This document shows positions 48,689-64,000 of a DNA stretch of 64,000 nt, in pieces. The translations under genes and the position numbers were made by a program. The notes under the pieces are model-generated. The model searched no databases, was not told where the DNA came from, and saw only the letters and a list, made by a program, of their open reading frames with translations. Every line of letters starts with the position of its first letter. The stretch's first letter is position 1. The DNA comes from Eleginops maclovinus (taxonomy: Eukaryota; Chordata; Actinopteri; Perciformes; Eleginopidae). The stretch is taken from NCBI RefSeq assembly GCF_036324505.1, contig NC_086367.1:21810078-21874077 (forward strand), written 5' to 3'.

Positions 48689-49879
48689 CTGTGAGGGAAG
48701 AGACAACAATATTTAACCCCTTCAATGCAATCACATAACCAATCATAAATCAGGCAAACTTATCTAAAGATGCAGGGACTACTGATCTAAAAAACAACTG
48801 TTCATGGTATTTAATTAATTGTTTACATGCAATGAGTAGAATTGCTCAACTATAGGGCTGCAACAGACACTTATTGTCATTAGCAATGCAATTTTCAGGG
48901 TAGATAATTTAATCAATTGTCAAAAATAGTCTAGATAGATCCTAGTTGTCTTGTTTTGTCGATCCAAACCCCTAAAATATTTATGCCATTCTTGCATTAA
49001 CGATGATCAAAACTAGTTGCAAATAGTTATTTCTGCATCGATTAATGCATTGTTAAATATTCATTGCAGCACTAAAGATGTTTAAATTATTGGTGTTAGG
49101 GAATATTTTGCTCAGGTGTTTAACCTTGGTTCATAATGTTCTCCTTCCTCTGTCTGCGCTCCCATGGCATATTTTCTTTGGCCTTCGGGTTTCTGTAATC
49201 TCCTTTAAAGAGGGACAGCTTGGGTGCATTGGTGATGCCAGACCGAGCACAAGCTGACCTGAGATTAGTTTATTGTTTAGGGACATCTAGACGCCCTCCT
49301 TATCTGGACTTTAGGTTCCCTGAAGTACATTGTTATCCAATGTGCGACAGCTTTAGTTAGATTGAGGATCCATATTTGTTTAGTGTGGCAACTCAGCAAT
49401 GTTGATTGTCCATTCCAAACAGGTTAAAACCTCGTATTGTACTAGAGATCTTTAGAACTGGTTGAGCAACCGCTGTGTCAACTCGTGGCTGCAGAACATG
49501 TATTGTCAATTCTCGGGCAGTTGCCTCAGGATAGACCAGTGTTTGCCTTCAAAGTTCCAGCTCTCCACATTGTCTCTCTTCGTCTCCATTGCTTCAGAAG
49601 TTTCCACCACATTTAGCATAACTTTGTTATAATATTTGTTATCCTACTTGACAATGAACCTGTTTCTGATTAAGTCTGAAAACGAATCAATAAATAATCT
49701 ATTTGTTAATTAGGAAAAATAAAATAACTCATAATATTCCATATAATAAAGACACGTTACCCAATCTCCGAAGAAGAACAAAATACTCAGACCATTGCTT
49801 TAAATTTGAGCTCCAAAAAATATAAACGTCATTTTCATTTAACTCATGATTCACAACAAACACTGACCTGTATACCCAC

Positions 49880-49960
49880 CTTAACGTTAGCACATCCTGC
49901 GTCTGGTTGACTGAAATCCTCGTTACACCAGCAGTAACTTCTCCAACGGAAACTCAGCTT
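49880..49960 (-). other. Candidate non-coding first exon of the fusion gene
   Basis: On the minus strand, GTGCTAACGTTAAG|GTGGGT is a plausible donor about 1.2 kb upstream of the first coding exon, which needs a 5' partner. The candidate contains only a tiny ATG TGC TAA frame. The 5' limit is a guess. The rest of 48700-51190 shows no repeat or gene that I recognise. Confidence 0.3.
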
Positions 49961-50565
49961 TAAAGCGTTTGGTTTTTTTACTCAACTGTTTGCCCTAACA
50001 ACTTCGACTAGTTACGTTTATCTGAATGTATAAATATATTCTCCAAATTGTTCAATATAAGGACAAACTAGAGGCTAAATGTGCCTTTGGTGGTTCACTC
50101 ATTTAAGTTAGCAGTAGCAGCCCTGTTACATGTCTCGGTTATGGAGATTTTCAAAATAGAAGTTCAGTTTTTGATTTTTTTAAACTATATTTTAATTTAT
50201 AAAAAAGGCATACAATTTCATAACATTTTAAACGTTAACGTATATATAGTATAATATACAAATCAAGGTATATATAGCTTGTGTGTATATATTTTTGACA
50301 TTGTTTTATTACTAAACACATCCAGATGATGCATTGTATCAGTACAGCTTTACATTTTGAGGTCTTAGTTAAAAAAACAACCTTCTTTTAGAATGTTTTG
50401 TCTTATTAAATGCTTTTATTTTGTATAAAATATAACGAACCGGAAATGACATTATCCATGTTTACTGCTCACTTGACAGAGGCTCAGTTTTAACGCAGGT
50501 TGCAAACGCTGCTGTCACCAAAGCTTCTGAGTGCTGTTCGTTTCGGTTACCTGAAACATAACAGA

Positions 50566-50579
50566 GCGCCCCCTGCTGG
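50566..50579 (-). promoter_or_regulatory. Candidate CTCF motif between the fusion gene and dtd2
   Basis: GCGCCCCCTGCTGG fits all 14 positions of the CTCF core on the minus strand. It lies between the two DTD2-related genes, downstream of dtd2 and upstream of the fusion gene. Motif match only. Confidence 0.45.
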
Positions 50580-51199
50580 CCTGGAGGAGACTCCTGCGTC
50601 CCTATGGCTCATTGTAGAACTATTTATTATAACAATCTTTACTAAATTGATCCTATTTTAGTGCATGTGGCTGTGAACACATTTCTGAGACTACTTATCC
50701 TAGGAAATGTGATTCTAATGTGCAGTTTTGTATTATATTTACCTATGTCTTAGGGCAATTACACAAACACATATTATTATCATCATATATGCACAACTCA
50801 AATATCAATACACACAGGGCTGCAATTAACAATTATTGTTTATTATCAGTTCATCTGGAGATAATTCTCTAGATCAATTAATTGAATGTCCTAAAAAATG
50901 ACAGAAAATAGTTAATTGTCCATTCCAGTTTCTCAAATCTCATTACATAATCATTTTTCATATAATATTAGATAGAGACGAGCAGGGAATTCCCATATTT
51001 GAGCATTTTCTGCCATTTTTTGCTTGAACAATTACTCATTTACCAAAATAGTTTGATATATTTCTTTTCTGTCAATCGCCTTATCATTGCAGCTCTAAAT
51101 ACATGAAGTCTTAGCCATTTCCCAACCTGTTGGTAGATATTCAGACACTAATTAAGAGGCAGTGATGAACTCTAAATGACACAATCCAAGCTTCATTCC

Positions 51200-52509
51200 T
51201 CAGAAGTCCATCAGATGTGTGTAAGGTCCGTTGGTGTCCATCTTCAGCACTTGTCTGTTTCCGTACGTCCCGTGTTTCACCGTCACTTCAGCTGAAGCAG
51301 CCGCCAGTTCCTTCTCACACAGAGAGACGAATGCGCCGTACAGCCGCAGCCCGTCCTCTTTGCCGATGTTGTTGTGGTACTGCATGGCCCGACCTTTGGC
51401 CTTCCCGCCCAGCGTGGCCTGAGGGACGATCAAGATGCTGCCGGGGAGCTCCAACACCGACACCATCTTCCCCGAGTCGGACTCACACAGACGCAGGTTC
51501 AAGAGTGTGGATACTGGGAACAGGGAGAATATTTACACCTTATATTAAGGGAATTATAGAAAAGTGCAGCGCAGGAAGGGTCAGTATCCGAATCAGGGAT
51601 AACAAATTGATATAGTGAGAGAAAAACCAAAAAACAAGGAGTAAAAAACTCAACCGTTAATAGAAAATTGAAAAATGTACAGTCAAACGATCTGTTGAAA
51701 TTGCAATATGCAGAATATAACCAAGGAATGGGAAAATCGTCAAAGTCAGATGTAAGTACCCTAATGCTAATGCACTATGTGGGTCAAAGTAAAAAATGTC
51801 ACTGACCCATTTTGGGCAGGATGTCGTCTGTGGCTCCCTTAAAGAAGCAGATGTAGATCACCATTCCTCTGTCGATCTGAAATCAGACAAAAACACAGCA
51901 AAACTGTTAAGTATCATCAATAATGTGGGTCAATAATAAAAAGCCAGCCCTTAACTGTTGTTCCAGGCCGATTTTCCGTATAAAGTGCTGTATTTGGTTC
52001 CTTTACCCGTGACACTCTTTTCTTAATATCATCATTTATTTGATGATTTGCACATTTGTATACTTTACTCCTTTTTGTATGAAGTCTCTCGCTCACATAT
52101 ACTTTACTTTATTTTATATGTTCCTCTCTTTCTGTAGTAAATTCTACAAACACTATTTTTCTTGATTGCTCGTTATCTTTTTAACTGTATCTAATAATAA
52201 TAATATAATAATATTCAGGCAAAACATTCATTTATAGTTTCTGTTCCTTAACACGTTCTGTTCCGTCTAATGTACCTTTCTTAATTATTCATTTTCTTTT
52301 ATTGATTGTATGTTTTTTATTATTCCAGTGAACAGCCACAGCATAGTAATAAAGACGATATGATCTCAGTGTGTTTGGTCACATGTCCTCACCTGGACAA
52401 ACTCAGCCTCTGACCGCTCCTCTGCCGGCTTCACCTGCAGCCTGGCCTGCAGACACTGCTGCAGCATCGCCCGGCCTACAGGAGCAGGAGCACCGTCTCT
52501 CTCCGTCAT
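51200..52509 (-). CDS. dtd2: D-aminoacyl-tRNA deacylase 2 (ATD)
   Basis: Three exons, 52393-52509, 51807-51876 and 51200-51513, give 166 residues, near the human length. Conserved parts are [41 protein letters not shown] (PQATLGG at 93-99) and [20 protein letters not shown], with the Gly-Pro active-site motif at 158-159. The animal enzyme, also called ATD, hydrolyses mischarged aminoacyl-tRNA, notably alanine on certain threonine tRNAs, as cytosolic proofreading. The start at 52509 gives [10 protein letters not shown], then the conserved domain. It is divergent with nubpl, and a degenerate fused paralogue lies downstream on the same strand. Confidence 0.96.
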
Positions 52510-53228
52510 CTCAAGATATCAAGATTATATTATAATTGTAAACTTAGAAACTGAAAGAGACGTCCAGTGAATGGCAAAGAGAAACCTTAAGAAACTCATG
52601 CAACATACTTCCGCGCTAACCACAACTGAAGCTGCTCAAAGCTGCGCATTATTGTTGCAGTTTTTCCTCCCTTTCTCAACTTTCTCCTATTCATGTTATT
52701 ATTTCTGAGATTTTATATCCGTTTTTTTAAAGGTAATACCACATTTAAAGCTATTTCAATTCACAGAACAAATAATTATTTAGAATAACTAAAGTAAATG
52801 TGTTCTTCCCCTATGTAAGACCTTTTTTTAGATACATGGACTCAAAAACATTTAAAAATAGAATATATGTATACACTCTATTTTTAAAAGAACAGTAGAT
52901 TATAATAGATCATATTTTTATATTTGTTTAAAATTCATCATCTGTCAAAGAGGGGTTTACGTTACACTATTTGCACGTTTTAGGTTAAGATATATTGATA
53001 TTGGATGGATAACTTAGTAAATATCATATTTGTTGATTCCCAATACGATTGTATAAAGTATGTATTAATTACTGGACCAAAGTAAATGAATGGTTTTATA
53101 TTAAAGAGCAAAAAGTCAACACTAATTTAAATATATGGATAGAAAACTACCCACATAACACGCATGCGCACTGCGCAAACTTGACGCGCACCTAGCTAAC
53201 TAGCTGTGTAGCATCTAAACAGCTAAAG
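52510..53228. promoter_or_regulatory. Divergent dtd2/nubpl promoter region with NRF1-like site
   Basis: 719 bases between start codons. Just upstream of nubpl, ACGCATGCGCACTGCGCAAA at 53160-53179 contains an NRF1-type core (GCATGCGC) and a second TGCGCA half. NRF1 drives many nuclear genes for mitochondrial proteins, which suits nubpl. The rest is AT-rich. Confidence 0.5.
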
Positions 53229-56056
<2,828 letters not shown>

Positions 56057-56129
56057 TGTTGACGTAAACTGGGAGCGCACATGACGACACTCCATGACAG
56101 ACACCTGCAAAATGAACAACATGCATGTG

Positions 56130-56135
<6 letters not shown>

Positions 56136-56171
<36 letters not shown>

Positions 56172-56190
56172 AAACACACACACAAACTGA
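56136..56190 (+). repeat. (CA)n in the nubpl 3' UTR
   Basis: A CA run of about 17 units with interruptions, 80 bases after the nubpl stop. Another short TG run (55412-55435) lies in intron 8. Confidence 0.9.
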
Positions 56191-56532
56191 AACGCACAAA
56201 AAAGACTTTAAATAGGAAGCACAACTTTATACTGTGTATAGTTCTGCAGTATTACTGGATACATGTGATATCTGTGTGCTGGTATTTAATACATCTGTCT
56301 CTTTATGATTGTATGAAATACAGTAGCCTTTTGGCTGGAAATGTAATGTTTTATTTTCAATCAAGGTGGACAGGAAAGTGCATGAGGTCACACTCCTCAC
56401 CATGAATTGATTATATGGAAAACATAATAAGAATGCTGAAAATATCCAGAAGGATCCTTTAATTAAATCTGAACGATTTGACTGCATTGTGCAATACTGT
56501 GGACAGACAGCAGGGGGAGCTAGTTGCATTTG

Positions 56533-56538
56533 AATAAA
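56533..56538 (+). promoter_or_regulatory. Candidate nubpl polyadenylation signal
   Basis: First AATAAA after the nubpl stop, about 480 bases downstream, so the 3' UTR is probably about 500 bases. Confidence 0.55.
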
Positions 56539-56569
56539 AATGTAGGTACAACAAAACATGTCTCCTTTT

Positions 56570-58180
56570 ATTTCATTCATTTGGCTGAACCTCAACATGC
56601 CTATTATGGGATATCTGTGTGTCACAGAAACTTTATTCCTAAATATTCTACTGCTGATTGAATTAGGATTATTTATTTCAGTTTTTTTTAATGATGAGGT
56701 TTACATACTCTTTTAGTCTTAATTGAAATGTGATACAGTTAACGAGATGAGATTATTTTCAATATTTTATGGCAGCCATCTTCATTAGGTTCACTAAGCT
56801 AACCTTCTCCTTCGTAATTTCAATAATTCTTATTCATCAAACAATTATTTTAAATATATTTTAATTTATTTGACATTTTATAGTTATTTTTTTAAAGGCA
56901 AGATTATTTGTATTATTTACTGACTTTATTATTATTTAATTATTATTAAGTTTCTAATTTTAGGACATTTAGATTGGACTTCAACCCATGCTGCATCCCA
57001 TGTGTCACTAACAATGAAGACATTATATAACAAACATATTTAAGGACATAATAAAACAAACCCTGCTCAAGGTTACCCTACGCTAATGTTTAGCACAGAC
57101 AAATAGCATCGATGCACATTTCCTTAGCATTTTAAGAGAGTTCAACCATGCTAATCTGTAGCTAACTAAGGGTCATTTTACCTCGTTAGCCATGCATAAA
57201 AGCCTATTCTTCCCTCAGTCCCTTTTCTGTCTCACTTTCCTCAGACCCAACATGCATTTCCTAGACAACTCTCCAGATTTGCAATCCCCCATCCCTCCTC
57301 CAGACACCCTCTAGCCTCACCCCAGTCCCATTGTACTGGCTCCATCCACCTGCTCCCCTGTTCCTCACTCCCTAATTACCCCAAAGTATTTATATGCTCA
57401 TGCTTTTACTTTCCAGCCATCTGATCCTGTTCCCGATCTGCTATTCAGACAAAAACAGCCTCATTTGATTTCATTTATTGTCTGACTGTGCGAGGCTCCT
57501 GGATATTTTGGAATGATGGATGCCAGACACACACACACACAGCATGATGATGCCGAAACAATCAGTCAACATATTAAATGTGCCTCTCCCTCTATCCCTC
57601 CCTCCCTCCCTACATCTCTCTTTCCCTGCAGAGAATTGACACAAAACTCATTTAACCTTGCATCAGGAAGTCAATTGTATTTCAGCTCAGGAGAGGAAAG
57701 AGAGGAGGAGGTGAAGCCTGAATCTTCCACAGTGGCAACCTTTCCTGAATATCTCCTGTCCGATAATGATTCTGCACTTTGTCGTGGAGTAGGTGAGGTT
57801 AAGAGAGGGAAATCTCGTGCAAAGACGGACAGATAGACGTGTTTAATTATTTCACCTCCCTCAGTTTCCCTCCTGCATGTGAGTCATCCCGCTGAGAGCA
57901 GAGACATGAATAATATAACACACTGAAATATATTATTGATTCAGGTTGTGTTAAGAAACTTTACTTTTTACCTCATAAGACCCAATATGAAGCTCAAGAA
58001 GACATCCTATAATAGATTACATTTACATTTTTAATCGTGGCTTGATTAAAGAAAGATTATATAGTAATAACTTAAATAAAAACAGTACTTTTACTTCAAA
58101 ACTCTGGAGGATTTTTTTATTTTAGGTCACAGGTAAAGCACATTTCCAGCTGTCCAGATTTAAAAAATATGTAAGTATAA
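56570..58180. other. Intergenic, no gene seen
   Basis: AT-rich at 56640-57000, then pyrimidine-rich unique sequence with CCCTCCCTCCCT at about 57596. Open frames here lack any family similarity or splice context. Confidence 0.55.
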
Positions 58181-58360
58181 AAGATAAGATAAGATATACT
58201 TTATTAATCAAAACTTGGGAAATGTTTTTGTTGCAGCAGCATGTAAAACAATGTATTGCACAAAATTAGAAATAAAAACGAGTAGAAAATAAACAATTAT
58301 ACAATGTAAACATCTCAAAATTGAAAATAAAACCGGACTAAAAGGGTGAACATTTAACAG
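58180..58360 (-). repeat. LINE-type 3' tail
   Basis: In reverse: TTTCCCAAGTTTTGATTAAT, AAAGTATATC and repeats of TTATC, preceded by a GCTGCTGCAACAAAAAC-like stretch. This is the 3' end of a common teleost LINE tail. The body is missing. Confidence 0.55.
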
Positions 58361-59371
58361 TTGACCGTGAATATAAAAAATGTAAACTATCCGACAAATG
58401 AAACACATTGAATGGCTCCAACACAATATAAAAGTAGAATATGATTTATATTTAGTGTGCAAGAAAATTAAATTAGATTTAATGTACAGTGAGAAGTCCA
58501 GTCCAGAGAAAGGATGGAGCAGTGAGTTCTCGGCCAGCCAGAGGTCAAGTCAGTTGACCAATGTGATTTCCAGATTTCAAATAAGACAAATAAAGACATT
58601 ATTATGCACAGGTAAAAATAGATGAGAATAAAGTAAAACCATTTATTCTGTTTTTTACACAAGGATCATTTTAATGTACGTCAATTTTGAGTCAATTTAA
58701 GATTATTTTGATATATTTTAATTATATTATTTATTGTTTTTATTTTGTAACACAATGAGCACAGTTTTTCATGATTCTTTGTGTTAATATATATATTTTA
58801 TTTTATTTAATTCATTTATTTTTGCACATTTTTACTTCCTGCGTTTGTACAAATGAGAAACCTGATACTGTCAGAGTTACTGGTCTACTAATTGGCATGT
58901 GCTGTAAACCTGAAACACAAAAAGGCGGTTAAGACTCATTTCATCCTCACTTGAATCCATATTTACCTCACGCACGTCACATCTTCTAGGCAAACCGATG
59001 ATTAAATGACGATAAACAAAAGTATTCAGGGCACGTGATCACAGCGACTACAGAAATATCCTGAAAGTGAATCAAATCAAGAACCGGAGTTCAGCTGCAG
59101 TTGAATCACGTATGTCACATATCCAGCAGCCTTTCTCATTTCCATTTTCTTCTTTCTCCATCTTCCTCCTCATCACGTGTGTGTTAGTGAGTGTGTGTGC
59201 CTTTGTGTTTCAGTCTGTGTTGAACATTTGCATAATATGGAACACACATCAAATGCACACTATGTGGATCTGCATGAGTAATGAGCAGGTTTCTGTGTGA
59301 GTGGATGTGGAATATTCTTTTGTATGTTTGTGAGTGCACTTTCTAGATGTAAAGGCACTTCTTTGAGTCTG

Positions 59372-59376
<5 letters not shown>

Positions 59377-59418
<42 letters not shown>
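59377..59418. repeat. (GT)n microsatellite
   Basis: Pure GT run of about 21 units in intergenic sequence. 58360-59370 holds no recognised feature. Confidence 0.95.
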
Positions 59419-59789
59419 TCAGCCAGCTATGAAATTAAATATAACTCCTCATTGTGAGGAGAAACACATTCTGTATTCCCCTTCAGAGGAGAAGAAAATG
59501 AGTGGGAGAGTTCTTCTTCTTCCTCTTGTCAATCTAGAAGTTTATCTAAAAAGTATTACCATAAAGAAGGTGTTACCTATTTGGTTTCAGGAGACATACT
59601 AAGCTGGGTTTCCATTCTCTTCAATAACACCTGTGGTTTTCAGAGTGCTTGCTTTCTACTCTTTCTACCAGTTGCTTCCCCGTTTTCCAGACTAACGAAA
59701 CAGAAAACATGACCTTCTTTGCACGGGTAAAAAAGGAAATAAAATGCAGCAATAGTTGATATTTTTTTACAGCTGCAGGCTCCACAAAG

Positions 59790-59885
59790 CAACTTAAATG
59801 TGGACAATCTCCAGTGGGGATTGAACCAGTGCTCCCCTGATCCAATGATCAGCGCACTAACACACTGAGCCACAGCCTCCAGGAC
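59790..59885 (-). repeat. tRNA-derived SINE head
   Basis: In reverse, GTGGCTCAGTGTGTTAGTGC fits an A box and GGTTCAATCCCCAC a B box at tRNA spacing. It does not close into a clean tRNA cloverleaf, so it is called a SINE fragment and not a tRNA gene. Confidence 0.6.
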
Positions 59886-60384
59886 AACATTACCATTCAT
59901 CCTGTACAGCTGATGAATGTAAGTCCAATATTTCTCTTCTTCAGCTCCGTTTTTGGTCTCCACCATCTCCTGAGGGGAAATATCTTGTGTACGTTCACTA
60001 TCTCGTCTCTAAGTGTGTGTGTGTGCTGTTTGCTTTTGAGCAGGTGTGTGTGCGTTGGGTTTTATTAGAGCCTGTTTGATGGAAACAGCTGCAGGAAACA
60101 CTGAGGCTGAACCAGACAGAAAATGTGCAACGAAAGCAGGAAAAAAACCAAGGCGGCTGCAATTATATTTCTTATCTCACTAATGGAGACTCATATGTAG
60201 ATTAGTGCAAATGGACGTGAATGAGATATGGAAATGAAAAATGGAAATGGGGCATTTCAATCGGCGGGACTGACACCGAAACTGGAAGATTTAAGATCCC
60301 TGGAAAGATATTTCCCGCAAGAGCAGCTGGAGATATTTGGATAAGCATGAAATCATCACTGGTGGAAGAGGAACTTAAAGAGGC

Positions 60385-60720
60385 CTTCTTAAGCTTTTTG
60401 GGGTTTTCCCTTCCCTGTAGTGTGTTATAATGGGTTTAGTGCATGTAAATGGTCTACAAAGACTAAAATCTCTGTGTTCCATCCAGAGGGAGGTTCTCTC
60501 CCACGAACTTGGACACCTTTGTTTACTTTCGGGACATACTGACGTCACAGGGTAACACTTGCGGTTCTATTGGCTAACGCTTCAACACATTGTACGGGAT
60601 AGGTTAAGGGGCGGGACATCTCAAAGCGGTTGACCAATCACAGCAGAGCCAGCCAAAGTTTTGTTGTATTACTTTAAAGCATTCCTGCAACAGGTTCCAG
60701 TAAAGTATATTCTTACTTAA
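60385..60720 (-). repeat. Dispersed repeat family 1, reverse copy
   Basis: A long copy with GTAGTGTGTTATAATGGG, GCATGTAAATGGTCTAC, ACTTTCGGGACATACTGACG, ACACATTGTACGGGATAGG and GGTTGACCAATCACAGCAGA. Confidence 0.8.
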
Positions 60721-60721
60721 G

Positions 60722-61066
<345 letters not shown>

Positions 61067-61552
61067 TTCATTAATGCAGCAGCCCCACACTCCTCATCTC
61101 TTCTTCGTCTTCTTCTTGTCCTTTTTTCTTCAAGGTGAAACCTCCCTTTCTCTTCTTCTCATCCACTCTCTTTCCTCTCTTAATGTCTCCCCTGCCGACT
61201 CTCTTTTCCTGCATGCAGTTTTTTAATCATTCGATTGTCACCCATTTCTCCTCAAGACGCAGCTCCTCTTCTCTCCTTGACTTGTCCTTAAATACTTCAA
61301 AACACTCAGGACTGGCCACTAAAATCTTGGTGTAAAAGTAAAACAAATACTGTCTTCCTCCTCTTCACCTTTTCAACCTGTGATCCTTCTCCGTTCTTTC
61401 CTTTCCTTTTTACTAACTGTACGAGAATGCTAGATATGCATATTGATTTCCCATGATGCTTTGTGCTCCACTGGTTTGAAACAGAACAAAGATGGAGTCA
61501 CCCTGCTCACTTTGCCTGTCAAACCATGGAGGCTCCCTTTGTTTTGTTAAAG

Positions 61553-61827
<275 letters not shown>

Positions 61828-63097
61828 CTGAATAATTTATAGCTTTATAGACAACCATTGTTTAATTTCCTTTCAAAACACAGAGTATGTACTCTGAGTT
61901 ACAAACTGGACGAACAACCGGGCGAAGTGATTTCCTGCAGTCCGGACGCCACAGAAAAACTGTTTCCTTAACGAACAGCTCACAGTGGGTTAATATGTGA
62001 GATCTAAAGGTGTTGATAGGTTTATTTTCTAACACTGGAGAGCCAGGCTAGCTGTTTCCCCTTGCTTCCAGTGTTTATGCTAAGCTAGGCTAACACTGAA
62101 TGCACAGACGTTGGATGTACAGCACACTTTTGTTTCAACTCCAACAAAAGAAGAGCCACATTAAAATAAAGTACGTTTAAAACATCCAAATTAAAGTACT
62201 TTTTAGTTTCATCTTTTAAGAAACAATGTATGTTTTGTCTTCCCATAAACACTTGAATATTTCATGACAAAATGTATAGCTTGCTTTACTTTGATGTATT
62301 ATAAAGACAATGTAATACCGCCGCTCACATCAGATGCTTCTGTTCGTTAAACAATACCTAGATGAGTAAAAAATGCAGCTCTATTGTTCTTGCATTGTGG
62401 TATTTTCAAAGAGCTTTTCCTGTATTTGACAGAAAAGGCTTTGAATGCAGCAGAGAGCGGGGCAGAGCTGCAGCGTAAGCTCTCAAATCTTCTGAAGACA
62501 GCATTTCTTATGGACATAAAGTGAGAGTTCACTGTTTGAGGTTCATGTTTCGCTCGCAGGTTTGGAAAGTGCATCTGATGAAATATGCAGAGGTTTGTGG
62601 TGAAAAAAAGCTGTTTTCTTTTCAGCACCTGCAGGAGGAAAACATGTTGCTTTGATGTGACAAGAGGAGAGATGAGCATCTCCTCTGTACGCCGTTTCAC
62701 AGAGGGGTTTTTAACACAGGTGTGATTAATAGCATTAACGATGGCCAGTTGCAGGTGCATGTAATATGCATACTCGTTTACTGGACTGCTTTACTGTGGT
62801 ACTCCAGTGCCCGAGTTACAGATATGATATCCACCTGTGATTTCCTGCTATGAACAGTCAAATTGTTTGCTTGTCAGAAACATATTTTTGTGAATGTCAG
62901 CAGTTAAGTATAACTTTCTTGTAAACAGAATCACAAAAATGTCTTGCTACCACAAAGCTAAAGTTCATTTGAGCTATATTGAAGATATCTTGATTGTAAG
63001 ATGAACATTTATACTGAAAAGGGCAAAATATATCAAATTGGTGTAGCAGGAGACTCACTAAAAGCAACATTTTCCTCACTCCGCACGGCCACTATAA

Positions 63098-63330
63098 CTT
63101 AAAGGGGCCCTTTTTGGTTCATTTTCAGGTGTATAGTTGTATTTTGTGCCTCTAATGTGACACGTTTACTTGTTTTTGTGTTCAAAAAGCACTTTATTGT
63201 ACTCGTACTGTGCTAGCCAATAGAAGCTTTGGGATTTTAGCCTTTGCAGACCATTTACATGCACACAAACCTATATTAAGCACACTACATGGAAGTGAAA
63301 ACCACCCAAAACAAAATAGGGCCCCTTCAG
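63098..63330 (+). repeat. Dispersed repeat family 1, short copy with both termini
   Basis: Starts TTAAAGGGGCCCTTTTTGG and ends ACAAAATAGGGCCCCTTC, so the ends are inverted repeats (AAGGGGCCC / GGGCCCCTT). The core keeps TTTGCAGACCATTTACATGC. This copy best defines the family as a MITE. 61830-63090 shows nothing else. Confidence 0.8.
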
Positions 63331-63414
63331 ATATCCAACGTGCTGTTGTGTTGCTTTGATCTGATATAAAGAGAGTTTAAAAAGCATCTGATACATCACA
63401 ACACAGACCCAGTC

Positions 63415-63500
63415 ATACAGGTGCTGTGGTTGAGCTGGTCAAAGCACCTGTCTTAAAAACCAAACCATCAAACCTTTGATCCCTCTCGTAGCAAGAGGAG
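63415..63500 (+). repeat. Possible tRNA-derived SINE head
   Basis: GTGGTTGAGCTGGTCAAAGC resembles an A box and ACCTTTGATCCC a weak B box. There is no clear tail. Confidence 0.3.
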
Positions 63501-63778
63501 ATTGCACACCTTACTTCTTTGTCAATTCCAAACAGCACCTCTAACGTGTAGCTCCCAGAACTCCCATTTACCTGTGAAATGTATACCGTGACATTTATTT
63601 TGTCTCCAGGCTGGTTCAACTGTGAACCTGAACCTGGTTTGGAAAAGAGAGAGAGAAAGTTCCAGAGACGAACTGACTGACACTCATGAACAAGATCTGA
63701 ACCTCCAACATAAAGAGCGATGACTGACATCACTCCGTACCACCCAGTGACAACGCCTCAGAGCAGAGTGTGCAGTTC

Positions 63779-63886
63779 AGTGTGTGTGTGTGTGTGTGTG
63801 TGCATACATGTCTTTGTACGTGTGGTAAAAACACAGAGAAGTGCATTTGTATGTGTCTCAGTCAGCAGGGATGCATACAGTGTGTC

Positions 63887-63964
<78 letters not shown>
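63779..63964. repeat. Two (GT)n microsatellites
   Basis: A short run at 63779-63803 and a longer one at about 63889-63964 near the right edge. Confidence 0.93.
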
Positions 63965-63965
<1 letters not shown>

Positions 63966-64000
63966 TAGATGAAAGGGATGCAGACTGGCCTCAGGCTGCA

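Noticed and set aside
51217..51615. A plus-strand 132-codon frame
   Set aside because: It is the antisense shadow of dtd2 exon 3.
56507..56525. CTCF-like CAGCAGGGGGAGC and the site at about 18354 (CCACTAGTGGTGCC)
   Set aside because: Each has two or more mismatches to the core, unlike the sites at 14145 and 50566.
57513..57836. A 107-codon plus-strand frame downstream of nubpl
   Set aside because: No recognisable domain, low-complexity start and no conserved neighbours.
59790..59885. A functional tRNA gene
   Set aside because: A and B boxes are present but the arms do not pair well and there is no Pol III terminator in place; it fits a SINE head.
63413..63733. A 106-codon minus-strand open frame
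   Set aside because: It overlaps a probable SINE head and has no domain or splice context.

Overview
The window looks like nuclear DNA of a teleost fish, probably a percomorph. It has compact vertebrate genes with GT-AG introns, very many long (CA)n/(TG)n arrays, tRNA-derived SINEs, hAT transposon debris and two dispersed short-repeat families seen in many copies. No bacterial, organellar or viral gene set is present. All gene calls were made by reading exons, splice sites and phases by hand; gene names come from remembered protein families and gene order.

Layout. (1) 2035-18004, minus: the 5' part of a synaptotagmin-14/16-type gene, called syt16 because snapc1 lies just upstream on the same strand. 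Its introns carry a 1.5-kb TTTAGTC array and a 550-nt purine tract. (2) 19806-23815, minus: snapc1, ten exons. (3) 25078-26568, plus: yipf6, two exons, head-to-head with snapc1. (4) 29653-38122, plus: an F-box protein of 457 residues that I cannot name; its first intron holds a nest of transposons including a broken hAT transposase gene. (5) 40167-48688, minus: an 18-exon gene whose phases join into one open frame of 1044 codons. It encodes [integrase-type HHCC zinc finger + THAP finger] twice, a third HHCC finger without THAP, a long Pro/Ser/Thr linker, and a C-terminal D-aminoacyl-tRNA-deacylase-2-like domain. (6) 51200-52509, minus: the ordinary dtd2 gene. (7) 53229-56056, plus: nubpl, head-to-head with dtd2. 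(8) 56.6-64 kb: no gene seen, only repeats and long dinucleotide arrays.

The most unusual object is gene 5. Its deacylase part keeps both intron positions and phases of the neighbouring dtd2, so it is best explained as a tandem dtd2 duplicate joined to a protein built from domesticated transposon zinc fingers. Its deacylase domain has lost the Gly of the family's Gly-Pro active-site motif. I know of no described protein with this architecture, but I could not search.

A second point of interest is nubpl exon 7, a 94-nt exon placed between a (TG)49 tract and a (CA)30 tract that are complementary in the pre-mRNA.

The genes do not form one pathway. snapc1 serves snRNA transcription, yipf6 Golgi membranes, dtd2 tRNA proofreading, nubpl assembly of respiratory complex I, and syt16 membrane traffic.
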